Origin: Gemmatimonadaceae bacterium
GTDB lineage: Bacteria > Gemmatimonadota > Gemmatimonadetes > Gemmatimonadales > Gemmatimonadaceae
DNA: 64,000 bases
Assembly: GCA_016742275.1 (NCBI GenBank)
Contig: JACVCD010000014.1
Location: 60,571 to 124,570 of the forward strand
Direction of reading: 5' to 3'
Below the pieces are notes generated by a model. That model made no database searches and was not told the origin of the DNA. It was given only the letters and a program-made list of their open reading frames with translations. The translations under genes were made by a program, and so were the position numbers. Of the stretch, positions 43,937-54,800 are shown one piece after another (the first letter of the stretch is position 1; the number at the start of each line of letters is the position of its first letter).

Positions 43937-45784
43937 ATGCCCCGTATTGCCATTCTGCCGAGTGCCGTTGCCGACCAGATCGCCGCTGGTGAGGTCGTCG
44001 AGCGCCCGTCATCCGTCGTGAAAGAGCTGGTCGAAAACGCCATGGATGCGGGGGCGACCACCATCGATGTGACAATTGAAGATGGTGGGCGCACACTCAT
44101 TCGCGTCGCTGACAACGGCAGTGGCATGGACCCCGATGATGCGGTGTTGGCATTATCGCGGCACGCCACCAGCAAGATCGTTTCGGCTGAGCAACTGGTC
44201 GGTGTGCGCAGCTTTGGTTTTCGGGGTGAGGCTCTGCCGGCCATTGCATCTGTTTCCGAACTGACCATTGAGACCGCGCCAACGGATGGTGCTGGCACCG
44301 AAGTGCGTGTGATGGGCGGCGCATTACAGGGACAGCGAGAAGCGGCGCGTCGTCAGGGCACGACGGTGACCGTGCATCGGTTGTTCTACAACACGCCAGC
44401 GCGCCAGAAATTCCTGCGTGGGGCGCGTTCCGAGTGGCGCAGCATTCTCGAAACGATGCACGCCATCGCCACACTGCGTCGTGATGTGCACTTCGCACTG
44501 CACCACGATGGCAAGCGGATGCTCGATCTCCCCAAGGCGTCATCGCTGCGTGAACGACTCGCTGCGTTGTGGGGCGCCGGTGAGCTCGAACGATTTGTCG
44601 ATGTCGATGATGTGCAGGGGCCTATTCACATCTCGGGGCTCGCCGAACGTCCCTCCGATGTCGGCACTGCCAGTCGTCGTATTCTGCTCATCGTGAACGG
44701 CCGGCTGGTACGCGATCATGGTCTCATTCGCGCAGCCGAGCAGGCGTACAAGTCCACGCTGCCAAGCGGTGTGCGGCCGTCGCTTGTCTTGCAGGTGCAT
44801 GTGCCGGGCGGTGATGTCGATGTGAATGTGCATCCCGCCAAGGCCGAAGTGCGATTCCGCGATCGCTGGCCCATCGAACGTGCCGTCGAAAGCGCTGTGC
44901 GTCGCGCGCTTGGGCTCTTTGATGCATCGGCCGATATAGGAGGCTGGCGCTCGTGGTCGCCATCGTCGTCAACTCCGCGTGGCTTCGATGGCGGCGGCGT
45001 GCAATTGCCCGCATCCGCGCTACGGAACGCGGCCACTCTCGATGGGCTGTTTGCACCGCGCGCGGAGCTTCCGGTTGGACCGGCGTTTGACGCGCCGCCT
45101 GTCGATTCTGATGATGGCGTAGCGGTTCACGATGGCATGCCTGCACCGGCGCCGTGGCACGAATCGGACGTGCAACCCGTTGGGGCGCTGCCCGAAGAAG
45201 TGCGTGAACCCATTGTGCCGCCGCCCCTGATGCAGTTGCGTCGCATGTACCTCATGTTCGAGCACGAGGATGGGGTGGTGCTGATCGATCAGCACTCGGC
45301 GCATGAACGTGTGCTGTACGAGCAGTTCATAGGTGTGCTGGAGCGCGGAGAAGCACCGTCGCAGCGTCTGCTGTTTCCCATGACTTTGCATCTCGAACCG
45401 CGCGAACTCGAAGCCTTCGATGCCAATCGCGACCTGTTTGTTCGATTGGGATTTGAGGCTGAGCATTTTGGCGGAAACACCGTGCTTGTGCAGTCGGTCC
45501 CGATGCCGCACCCGCGATTCGATGCTGAGCGCTGCCTGAGAGAAACACTGGCTACGCTGACCGGCGATCGCAGCGCGAGCGCGCATGCGCGTCATGAGCG
45601 ACTGGCCGCGACTGTCGCATGCAAGGCTGCCATCAAGGCCGGTGATGTCCTGTCGCCTGGCGAAATGCGGGCACTGTTTGTGGCACTCGCGGAAACACGT
45701 TTGCCGGCGCACGATGTGCATGGCCGCGCAACTATCGTACGACTCGGCTGGGAAGAACTGGATCGTCGATTCGGTCGCAGCTGA
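43937..45784 (+). CDS. mutL: DNA mismatch repair protein MutL
   Basis: 615 residues from the ATG at 43937 (MPRIAILPSAVADQIAAGEV). The GHKL ATPase motifs are complete: VKELVENAMDAGATTIDV, RVADNGSGMDPDDA, SFGFRGEALPAIASV and TTVTVHRLFYNTPARQKF. The linker (about 330-430) is Pro-rich and variable. The C-terminal domain has the endonuclease motif DQHSAHERVLYE and ACKAAIKAG, but the usual CPHGRP motif reads DVHGRA, without its Cys and last Pro. It nicks or licenses nicking at mismatches with MutS. Endonuclease activity is likely but not certain given the altered motif. Confidence 0.95.
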   Translation: MPRIAILPSAVADQIAAGEVVERPSSVVKELVENAMDAGATTIDVTIEDGGRTLIRVADNGSGMDPDDAVLALSRHATSKIVSAEQLVGVRSFGFRGEALPAIASVSELTIETAPTDGAGTEVRVMGGALQGQREAARRQGTTVTVHRLFYNTPARQKFLRGARSEWRSILETMHAIATLRRDVHFALHHDGKRMLDLPKASSLRERLAALWGAGELERFVDVDDVQGPIHISGLAERPSDVGTASRRILLIVNGRLVRDHGLIRAAEQAYKSTLPSGVRPSLVLQVHVPGGDVDVNVHPAKAEVRFRDRWPIERAVESAVRRALGLFDASADIGGWRSWSPSSSTPRGFDGGGVQLPASALRNAATLDGLFAPRAELPVGPAFDAPPVDSDDGVAVHDGMPAPAPWHESDVQPVGALPEEVREPIVPPPLMQLRRMYLMFEHEDGVVLIDQHSAHERVLYEQFIGVLERGEAPSQRLLFPMTLHLEPRELEAFDANRDLFVRLGFEAEHFGGNTVLVQSVPMPHPRFDAERCLRETLATLTGDRSASAHARHERLAATVACKAAIKAGDVLSPGEMRALFVALAETRLPAHDVHGRATIVRLGWEELDRRFGRS

Positions 45785-45811
45785 TGCGCTTCGCCTGATG
45801 TGGTGCGCCTG

Positions 45812-46750
45812 ATGCGTTCGTGTATTGTGGGGCCGACAGCCGCCGGCAAGTCGGCCATCGCGATGGCGCTTGCGCAACGGTTTGACCTCGCCATTGTCAG
45901 CGCCGATTCTCGTCAGGTCTATCGCGGCTTCGATATTGGTACGGCCAAGCCGACGGCGCGGGAGCAGGCCGATGTGCTCCACTACGGCATCGATGTAGCC
46001 GATCCCACCGAGCGCTATTCCGCGCATCGTTGGGCAGAAGATGCGAAGCAGTGGGAGCAGAACGCACGCGCGGTGCAGCGTGCGCCGGTGATTGTTGGCG
46101 GAACCGGTCTCTATATCCGGGCACTGGTCGAGCCGCTCGATCCGATGCCGTCGCTCGATCCTGTGCAGCGCGCGCTGCTCGAACCCTGGCTGGCCGCGCT
46201 TTCCATGGAGGAACTGGAACGCTGGTGTCACCGGCTCGATCCGGCACGGGCACACCTCGGGCGCACGCAGCGCCTGCGTGCCATAGAAACCGCCCTGTTG
46301 ACCGGCGAACGATTGAGCGAGTACCTGGGTAGTGGGAAGACCGAGCCCGACACCGAGCCTACGCGCTATCTTGTGGTGGATCCCGGGCCCATCCTCGCGT
46401 CCCGAATCGCTGAACGAGTGCACACCATGTTACACGCCGGTTTCGAAGACGAAGTCGTCGCGCTGTCGAAGAGTATTCCGACTGATGCACCGGCGTGGAA
46501 AGCCAGTGGCTACAGCGTGCTGCGTGATACCGTGGAGGGAAGGGTGGCGCGAGCCGTCGCGATTGAGCGCATTATCATCGAAACCCGGCAATATGCCAAG
46601 CGCCAGCGGACCTGGTTCCGGCATCAGTTACCAGATGACGCCGTGACGCATTTGAACCCCATGTCCCCGAACGCCGTGGATGCGGCAGTGGCTTGGTGGC
46701 TTGCCGGTTCAGACGTGGCCGGAGAAGCGCGCGGAGGAGTGCATACATGA
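45812..46750 (+). CDS. miaA: tRNA dimethylallyltransferase
   Basis: 312 residues from the ATG at 45812; GTGs at 45800 and 45803 would add four. The P-loop is IVGPTAAGKSAIAMALAQ near residues 5-22. SADSRQVYRGFDIGTAKPT, VIVGGTGLYIRALVEPLDP, and RQYAKRQRTWFRHQL are family markers. It adds the dimethylallyl group to A37 of tRNAs reading UNN codons. mutL-miaA is a widespread gene pair. The ATGA overlap links it to bshA. Confidence 0.95.
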   Translation: MRSCIVGPTAAGKSAIAMALAQRFDLAIVSADSRQVYRGFDIGTAKPTAREQADVLHYGIDVADPTERYSAHRWAEDAKQWEQNARAVQRAPVIVGGTGLYIRALVEPLDPMPSLDPVQRALLEPWLAALSMEELERWCHRLDPARAHLGRTQRLRAIETALLTGERLSEYLGSGKTEPDTEPTRYLVVDPGPILASRIAERVHTMLHAGFEDEVVALSKSIPTDAPAWKASGYSVLRDTVEGRVARAVAIERIIIETRQYAKRQRTWFRHQLPDDAVTHLNPMSPNAVDAAVAWWLAGSDVAGEARGGVHT

Positions 46751-47946
46751 AGATCGGTATCACCTGCTATCCGACCTACGGTGGATCGGGCGCCCTTGCC
46801 ACGGAGCTTGGTATCGCGCTCGCAGAACGTGGACACGAGGTGCACTTCATCACGTATCGTCAGCCGTTCCGGTTGCCGAGTTTTTTGCCACGTGTCTGGT
46901 TCCACGAGGTGGATGTAGGGCGGTATCCACTGTTCGAGTACCCGCCGTATGATCTGGCGCTTGCCGTGCGTATGCACGAAGTGGTGCGCGATCATCAGCT
47001 GGATATCCTGCATTGCCACTACGCCATCCCGCATGCCACGAGCGCGTGGATTGCGCGCTCCATGCTGCGCGAGGATGGCCGTGATGTGAAGGTGGTGACT
47101 ACACTGCACGGTACGGATATCACGATCGTGGGTCAGGAGCGGTCGTTCTATTCGATCACCAAGTTCTCCATCGAGAAGTCGCATGCGGTGACCGCCGTAT
47201 CGCAATATCTGCGCGAGGAGACGTACCGTGCGTTTGGTTGTGTGGGATGCAACGTCGAAGTCATTCCCAACTTCGTCGATCCCACACTGTATGATCGTCA
47301 GCGTCACGTCTTCCCGATTCCTGATGATGTGATTCGGGGGCGCAAGGTGCTGATGCACATCTCCAACTTCCGCCCGGTCAAACGGGTTCGTGATGTGGTC
47401 GCGACGTTTGCCAATGTGGCGCAGCAGGTGCCATCGGTGCTGGTGATGGTCGGAGATGGTCCGGAGCGTGTCGAGGCTGAAGCCGAAGCCCGTGAACGTG
47501 GTGTGTTCGACAGCGTGGTGTTCCTCGGGAAGATCGACACCATTGCGCCATTGTTGGCGGGTGCGGATCTCTTCCTCCTTACATCGGACAAGGAATCGTT
47601 CGGCCTGTCGGCCCTCGAAGCCATGGCGAGCGGTGTGCCGGTCATTGGCTATGATGCCGGTGGATTGCCTGAAGTGGTGCAGCATGGCGTGACGGGTTTT
47701 CTGCATCCCGTTGGTGACGTGGCAGCGCTCACACGTTCTGCCGTGCAACTGCTCACCGACGAGAAAAAGTGGCGCGCATTCAGCACCGCTGCTGCGGAGG
47801 ATGCACGCACCCGATTCAGTGAGTCGGCCATCGTGGCGCAGTATGAGGCATTGTACGAACGCACGTTGGCGGCTCGTGAACTCCCGGCGCATATGCGGAC
47901 ACCCGTCTCGTTTGCTGCGCTTGATCCTTCAATTGGTTTGCCGTGA
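46747..47946 (+). CDS. bshA: N-acetyl-alpha-D-glucosaminyl L-malate synthase (bacillithiol)
   Basis: 399 residues from the ATG at 46747, overlapping the miaA stop (ATGA). It is a GT4 glycosyltransferase with the BshA-specific start MKIGITCYPTYGGSGALATE and VDVGRYPLFEYPPYDLALA; donor and acceptor sites show HCHYAIPHATSAW, TTLHGTDITIVG, VTAVSQYLREETYRAFG, MHISNFRPVKRV and DKESFGLSALEAMASGVPV. It joins GlcNAc from UDP-GlcNAc to L-malate, the first step of bacillithiol synthesis. bshB and bshC are not in the window. Confidence 0.92.
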   Translation: MKIGITCYPTYGGSGALATELGIALAERGHEVHFITYRQPFRLPSFLPRVWFHEVDVGRYPLFEYPPYDLALAVRMHEVVRDHQLDILHCHYAIPHATSAWIARSMLREDGRDVKVVTTLHGTDITIVGQERSFYSITKFSIEKSHAVTAVSQYLREETYRAFGCVGCNVEVIPNFVDPTLYDRQRHVFPIPDDVIRGRKVLMHISNFRPVKRVRDVVATFANVAQQVPSVLVMVGDGPERVEAEAEARERGVFDSVVFLGKIDTIAPLLAGADLFLLTSDKESFGLSALEAMASGVPVIGYDAGGLPEVVQHGVTGFLHPVGDVAALTRSAVQLLTDEKKWRAFSTAAAEDARTRFSESAIVAQYEALYERTLAARELPAHMRTPVSFAALDPSIGLP

Positions 47947-48746
47947 CACTTTTTCAAGCCATCGTTCTGGGGTTGGTGCAGGGGCTCACCGAGCTGTTGC
48001 CGGTGTCGAGTTCGGCACACCTCGCGCTCACGCCATATCTGCTTGGCTGGCAGGATCCCGGCTTGTCATTCGATGTGGCGCTGCACCTCGGGACGTTGTT
48101 GGCGCTTGGGTGGTACTTCCGTATCGAATGGATTGAGATGACCAAGAGTGCGTGGCGAATCCTCACCACGCGACAGGTGACTTCCGTGCATGATCGGCGG
48201 CTCATCTACCTCGTGGTCGCCACCATACCGGCGGGTGTTGGTGGTTTGCTGCTCAATGATCTCGCCAAGACCACATTCCGATCACCGTATATCATCGGAA
48301 CCACGCTCGTTGTGCTCGGTGTGTTGCTCTGGGCCATCGACAAGTGGAGTGCACGTGTTCGCATGATCGATGAGGTGCGCATGCGGGATGCGGTGATTGT
48401 GGGTTTTGCCCAGGTGCTCGCATTGGTGCCCGGTGTGTCGCGCAGCGGATCGACCATTACGGCAGGTCGATTGCTTGGACTCGATCGCCCGAGCGCGGCA
48501 CGCTTCAGCTTTCTCATGAGCATGCCGATTACGCTGGCGGCTGTGATCTTCGAAGCGCCTGAGGCACTGCGCACGGAAGGTCTTTCCTTGCCACTGGTCG
48601 CCGGCATTGCGGCGGCGGCGGTCAGCAGCTGGCTCGCCATCACGGTGCTGCTGCGCTATGTCAGCAAACACAGCTTCGGCATCTTCGCGCTCTATCGTAT
48701 TCTGTTGGCGGTGGTGGTATTTGCCACGCTCGCTGCGCGATCGTGA
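47943..48746 (+). CDS. uppP: Undecaprenyl-diphosphatase
   Basis: 267 residues, GTG at 47943 in the bshA stop. A polytopic inner-membrane enzyme that recycles undecaprenyl diphosphate for wall synthesis. Both conserved regions are present: GLVQGLTELLPVSSSAHLAL near 10-28 and PGVSRSGSTITAGRLLGLDR near 160-178, with DVALHLGTLLALGWYF between them. Loss or gain of this protein changes bacitracin sensitivity (old name bacA). It overlaps birA by four bases. Confidence 0.95.
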   Translation: MTLFQAIVLGLVQGLTELLPVSSSAHLALTPYLLGWQDPGLSFDVALHLGTLLALGWYFRIEWIEMTKSAWRILTTRQVTSVHDRRLIYLVVATIPAGVGGLLLNDLAKTTFRSPYIIGTTLVVLGVLLWAIDKWSARVRMIDEVRMRDAVIVGFAQVLALVPGVSRSGSTITAGRLLGLDRPSAARFSFLMSMPITLAAVIFEAPEALRTEGLSLPLVAGIAAAAVSSWLAITVLLRYVSKHSFGIFALYRILLAVVVFATLAARS

Positions 48747-49510
48747 GAGAGAGTGCTGCCTCGGGGGCGCCCCCCGAGCACATCATCCGAAACGCGGGAC
48801 TCGTCCGACTCGATTATCACGTGCGCGTGACATCCACGATGGATGTCGCGCATGCCGTGGCGGCCGATGGAGCGCCAGCCGGTACCCTGATCCTTGCGTC
48901 CTCGCAGGAGCAGGGACGTGGACGCACGGGCAAGAGCTGGCAGTCGGCACCGGACGCTGGATTGTGGTGCACCCTCATCGAACGTCCTGCCGATCCCCGT
49001 GCGCTCGATGTACTGGCGCTGCGTGTTGGACTCTCGCTGGCCGCGGCGCTGGATGCGTTTGTCGAGCAGCGCATCACGCTCAAGTGGCCCAACGATCTGT
49101 GGCTTGGTGATGGAAAGCTGGGTGGCATCCTCATCGAAGCGCGGTGGCGTGATGGGTTGCCGGAGTGGGTGGCCATTGGAGTTGGCATCAACCGAAAGCC
49201 GGCTGCCGATGCACGGGTGCGATCATCGCATGTTCGCGCGGATGTCTCACGTGACGCGCTGCTTGGTGCTGTTGCACCGGCTCTGCGCCGCGCCGCTGCT
49301 GCCACTGGTGTGTTGTCGGACAATGAATGCCGCGAATGGGCGACACGTGACCGAATTGCTGGTCGCCGTGTGTTGACGCCTGCTGACGGGGTCGTGCAGG
49401 GCATCACGGCCGATGGGGCAATCAGTATTCGGGGAGACGATGGCATGGTCCGCCATCTGCATAGTGGATCACTGACGGTGTTCGAGGGCCCGGAAAGCCT
49501 GTCAATCTGA
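48743..49510 (+). CDS. birA: Biotin-[acetyl-CoA-carboxylase] ligase (without DNA-binding domain)
   Basis: 255 residues, GTG at 48743 in the uppP stop. The biotinyl-AMP site is intact: SSQEQGRGRTGKSWQS near 52-67, LKWPNDLWLGDGKLGGILIE near 112-131 and VAIGVGINRKP. A C-terminal SH3-like domain (DGVVQGITADGAISIRG) follows. Only ~26 residues precede the catalytic domain, so the helix-turn-helix of class II BirA is missing and it should not repress biotin genes itself. It attaches biotin to the carboxyl carrier protein. Confidence 0.93.
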   Translation: MRESAASGAPPEHIIRNAGLVRLDYHVRVTSTMDVAHAVAADGAPAGTLILASSQEQGRGRTGKSWQSAPDAGLWCTLIERPADPRALDVLALRVGLSLAAALDAFVEQRITLKWPNDLWLGDGKLGGILIEARWRDGLPEWVAIGVGINRKPAADARVRSSHVRADVSRDALLGAVAPALRRAAAATGVLSDNECREWATRDRIAGRRVLTPADGVVQGITADGAISIRGDDGMVRHLHSGSLTVFEGPESLSI

Positions 49511-49523
49511 CATTTCGCGAGAT

Positions 49524-49551
49524 GGCCCCCTGCTGCCGAGGCAGGGGAGCC
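49524..49551 (+). terminator. Hairpin after birA
   Basis: CCCCTGC and GCAGGGG pair across a 7-nt loop, extended by GGC/GCC with a bulge. No clear T-tract. Its position after the last gene of the long operon suggests a transcript end. Confidence 0.55.
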
Positions 49552-49619
49552 GTCGAATTGGCATGCGTTGGAATGTGTAACGTGTTGATTTTATACACTT
49601 TACGCAGTTCACCTTACCC

Positions 49620-49648
49620 TTGACGCTGTCCAGGCATCGAAGTAGGTT
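49620..49648 (+). promoter_or_regulatory. groESL promoter
   Basis: TTGACG (49620-49625), 17-base spacer, TAGGTT (49643-49648) place the transcription start just inside the CIRCE element, the usual layout for HrcA-controlled groESL. Confidence 0.7.
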
Positions 49649-49655
49649 TTTCGTG

Positions 49656-49682
49656 CTAGCACTCAATGCAATTGAGTGCTAA
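49656..49682 (+). promoter_or_regulatory. CIRCE operator (HrcA binding site)
   Basis: CTAGCACTC, a 9-base spacer and GAGTGCTAA match the CIRCE consensus (TTAGCACTC-N9-GAGTGCTAA) at 17 of 18 arm positions. HrcA repression here is relieved on heat shock. hrcA itself is not in the window. Confidence 0.95.
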
Positions 49683-49735
49683 CACCCTATTCGACTTGCA
49701 GTTTACTCCCTGAACATCGCAGGAGACTCGTACAC

Positions 49736-50029
49736 ATGGCCAACTCGAAGGTCGCGCCTCTGGCCGATCGCGTCGTCGTGAAGCCGTCCGAAGAGGCGGA
49801 GCAGATGCGCGGCGGTCTGTACATCCCGGACACCGCCAAGGAAAAGCCGCAGCAGGGCACCATCGTGGCCGTGGGCCCGGGCCGTTTTGAAAAGGAATCC
49901 CGTGTGCCGATGGACGTGAAGGTCGGCGACAAGGTCCTCTATGGGAAGTACAGCGGCACCGAGGTGACGATCGAGGGCGAGGCGCTCCTCATCCTGCGCG
50001 AGTCCGATATCCTCGCCGTGCTCAACTGA
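49736..50029 (+). CDS. groES: Co-chaperonin GroES
   Basis: 97 residues from the ATG at 49736 after an AGGAG site; an upstream GTG lies inside CIRCE and is rejected. It caps the GroEL ring. [20 protein letters not shown], the mobile-loop region [20 protein letters not shown], and [17 protein letters not shown] with [14 protein letters not shown] are typical. Transcribed with groEL, 27 bases apart. Confidence 0.97.
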   Translation: MANSKVAPLADRVVVKPSEEAEQMRGGLYIPDTAKEKPQQGTIVAVGPGRFEKESRVPMDVKVGDKVLYGKYSGTEVTIEGEALLILRESDILAVLN

Positions 50030-50041
50030 ACCGTCCACTAA

Positions 50042-51688
<1,647 letters not shown>

Positions 51689-51735
51689 GACCGCAGCTCG
51701 GAGTTTCGAGTTGTAAGTTCTGAGTACGATGGATG

Positions 51736-51768
51736 GCGGGCGCTCCTCATGGAGCGCCCGCTTTTCAT
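51736..51768 (+). terminator. Terminator after groEL
   Basis: GCGGGCGCTCC pairs perfectly with GGAGCGCCCGC around a TCAT loop and is followed by TTTTCATTT, a good intrinsic terminator. Confidence 0.92.
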
Positions 51769-51864
51769 TTGAGGGTGCGCAGTCGCAGCGCATGTACAAT
51801 TCCCGAACACGACTGTGCGGGGTCGCCGATTGTCGGTGCATGCTCGTGTTTGAATGTTGCGTGC

Positions 51865-54800
51865 ATGCATACGCCTTCCTTGAAGTATCTCGCCTGGTGC
51901 ATGAGTGTGTTGCTGTGTTGGCCACAGCAATCATCCGCGCAAGTTGGCACGACAACAGAGATCATCGCTGGTCGTGTGACCGGACCTGACAGTCAACCGA
52001 TTGCGGGCGCGCGACTCGAGATCACATCGGCGTCCACGGGTGTGAAGCGGTTGACGACAACACGCGGAGATGGCCGGTTCACGCTGCTGTTTCGCGATGG
52101 TGGTTCGCAGTTCAGTGTGACTGTTACCGCTATTGGCATGCGTCCGGCCACCTTTGTACTCGCCAGGCGCGGTGATGAGGATCGGCTCGTCGCTGATATT
52201 CAAATGTCTGCAACTCCGACAACACTTGCGCAGGTGAATGTGCGTGCTCGTGCTGCACGACCGGGTGCTGCACCGTCGTCTACGGCAGGTGCCACGGAGG
52301 CTGTCGTGCCGCAGGGCTTCCTCGTGCGCTTCCCTCTGACGCCGGGTGATCTCAATTCAGCTGCCACCCTGGTACCAGGTGTCACGACCATCGCCGGCGG
52401 TGATAGTGCCAGCGGGGGCATCTCCGTGGGTGGACAGCCGGCCAATCAGAACAACATCACACTGGACGGCGGTTCTTTCCTGTTCGGCTCCGTGCCGCAG
52501 AACAGTATTCGTGCGGTCCGTGTGGTGACCAATGCCTATGATCCAGCGCGTGGGCAATTCAGTGGAGGACAGATCGCCACCACCACGATCGGTGGCGGTT
52601 CGCGCACCCAGGGTAACGCCACTTTCAACGCGCAGCCGCGGGTCGGTCAGTTTCCCACCGTCGCTGCGCGCAGCTTCGATCAGCGGTTTACGCAGGGCAC
52701 TGCGGGGCTCGGAATCGGTGGCCCCTTGGTGAAAGACCGTGCGTTCTACTTCCTGTCATTCGATCTCGACCGACGTGAAGAAGTATTAGCCTCACTTCTC
52801 GATGTTACGCCGCGTATCGGAAGAAATTTGGGTATCGCACCGGATTCTCTTGCGCGGTTCCTTGCGTTTGCAGAACGCAACGGGCTCAACTCGCGCACCG
52901 GTGTGCCGGATGCGCGTCTCACGTCGTCGCTGTCATCGCTGGTTCGTGTGGACTGGGATGTCACGCCGACCAGTGCTTTGCTGGTGCGTGGTGACTATCG
53001 CTTGACTGACGTCAACGCCACGCGGTTCAGTCCATTGGCGCTACCCAGTCTCGGGGGTGAAAATCGCTCCACCGGCGGCGGTCTGTTTGCATCGCTGACC
53101 TCGAGTCTCGGCGCGTTTATCAACGAATTCCGCGCGTATGCATCGCAGGATGAACAGAGACTGCATACTGAACATGGGATGCCTTTGGGTGTCGTGACGG
53201 TCGTGTCATCACTCGATAGTGGTCGAACTGGCCAGTCACAGCTCCAATTTGGTTCCAATCCGAGTTTGCCGCGTGCGATGCAAACGCGACTGGCTGAAGT
53301 GAGCAATGAATTGAGTTGGTTGGTCAGCGGCAGTCATCGCTTCAAGCTTGGCGCACTGATGAACGCACAACGCTCCCGTGTGCTTGGTGTTGGCAATCAG
53401 CGTGGAACGTTCGTATACAATTCGCTCGCGGATCTCGAGGCGGGACAGCCGGCGTTGTATGCTCGCGTGCTCAATGGCACCGATCAACGTGCCGGTACGA
53501 CAACGGGTGGTCTCTATCTCGCTGATGCGTGGCGCGTAACGCCATCGTTGCAGGTGGTGTACGGTGGCCGAGCTGAAGCCACATGGTTGTCTGGTGTGCC
53601 GAAACACAATCCCGCTGTAGCGCAGGCGTTCGGTGTGAATACCAACGACTGGCCGAGTGATGTGCGTTTCACACCTCGAGTCGGATTTACCTATCTGCTG
53701 GGGAATGTGGCTGGTATACCGGCCGGCACCATCAAGGGAGGTGTGGGCGCATTTCGAGGCACCATTCCTACGGGACTTATCAGCGCGGTAGCGAACGGCA
53801 CTGGGCTTCCTGGTGCACAGCAGCAAGTCGTGTGCACAGGGGCCGCAGTGCCAGTCCCGGATTGGAGCGCGTTCGCTGCTGATGTATCCGCGCCTGAGTC
53901 CTGCCAAGCAGGACTTGGTACATCAAGCATTTCGTCGGTGCGTCCAACCGTGCTTCTGTTGGGGCGGGATGCCGGAGCGCCGGAAGTGTGGCGCGCATCA
54001 TTGGGATATTCGCGCCAGTTCCGACTCAAATGGGCGGTGGCATCAGATGTTGTGTATTCGCACGGTCGTCGCTCGCCATTGGCAATCGATCGCAATTTGG
54101 GAGCTTCGGGGTTTACGCTCAGTACAGAGTCTGGTCGTCCCGTGTATGCACAACCGGGTGCTATTGCCCAAGCCACTGGCGCTGCGACTGGAGACGGTAC
54201 GCGTCCGCAAGGGGCCTTCGGACCGACGCTCCTGATTGGTAGCAGCGCACAGTCGCGTAGCATGCAGGTCACCGCCACGGTTGCTGGTCCCGGTGTGCGC
54301 GGCGGAGGTGGAACATCGGTTTCCTACACCTTCAATCGCATGCGAGACATGTCAAATGGATTTGGTCTTGGCACCGCAATTCCAACCACTGCAGGCGATC
54401 CGAATGTCGTCGAGTGGGCAGCAAGCGATCTCGAACGTCGTCACCAGATCGTGGCGCAGGAATTCGCGTCGTTTCCTCATGGCCTCGAGTTGGCAGTCAT
54501 CGGGCGCATCTATTCGGGTACGCGCTACACCCCGATGATCAACGGTGATGCCAATGCAGATGGGCAGCGCAATGATCGCGCATTCATCCCCACGGTCACC
54601 GGTGGTGCCATGGCAGAGGATATGCGCACACTGCTCGCTGCGACGGATCGACGGGCAGAGTCTTGCCTGCGTGCTCAGATGGGTCGTATTGCGGCGCGCA
54701 ACAGTTGCACGACAGGCTGGACACCTCAGATGGATGTGCAGATCAACTGGAAGCCCAGAGGTGACCGACTTGATGATCGGCTCACCATCTCGCTTGTTGC

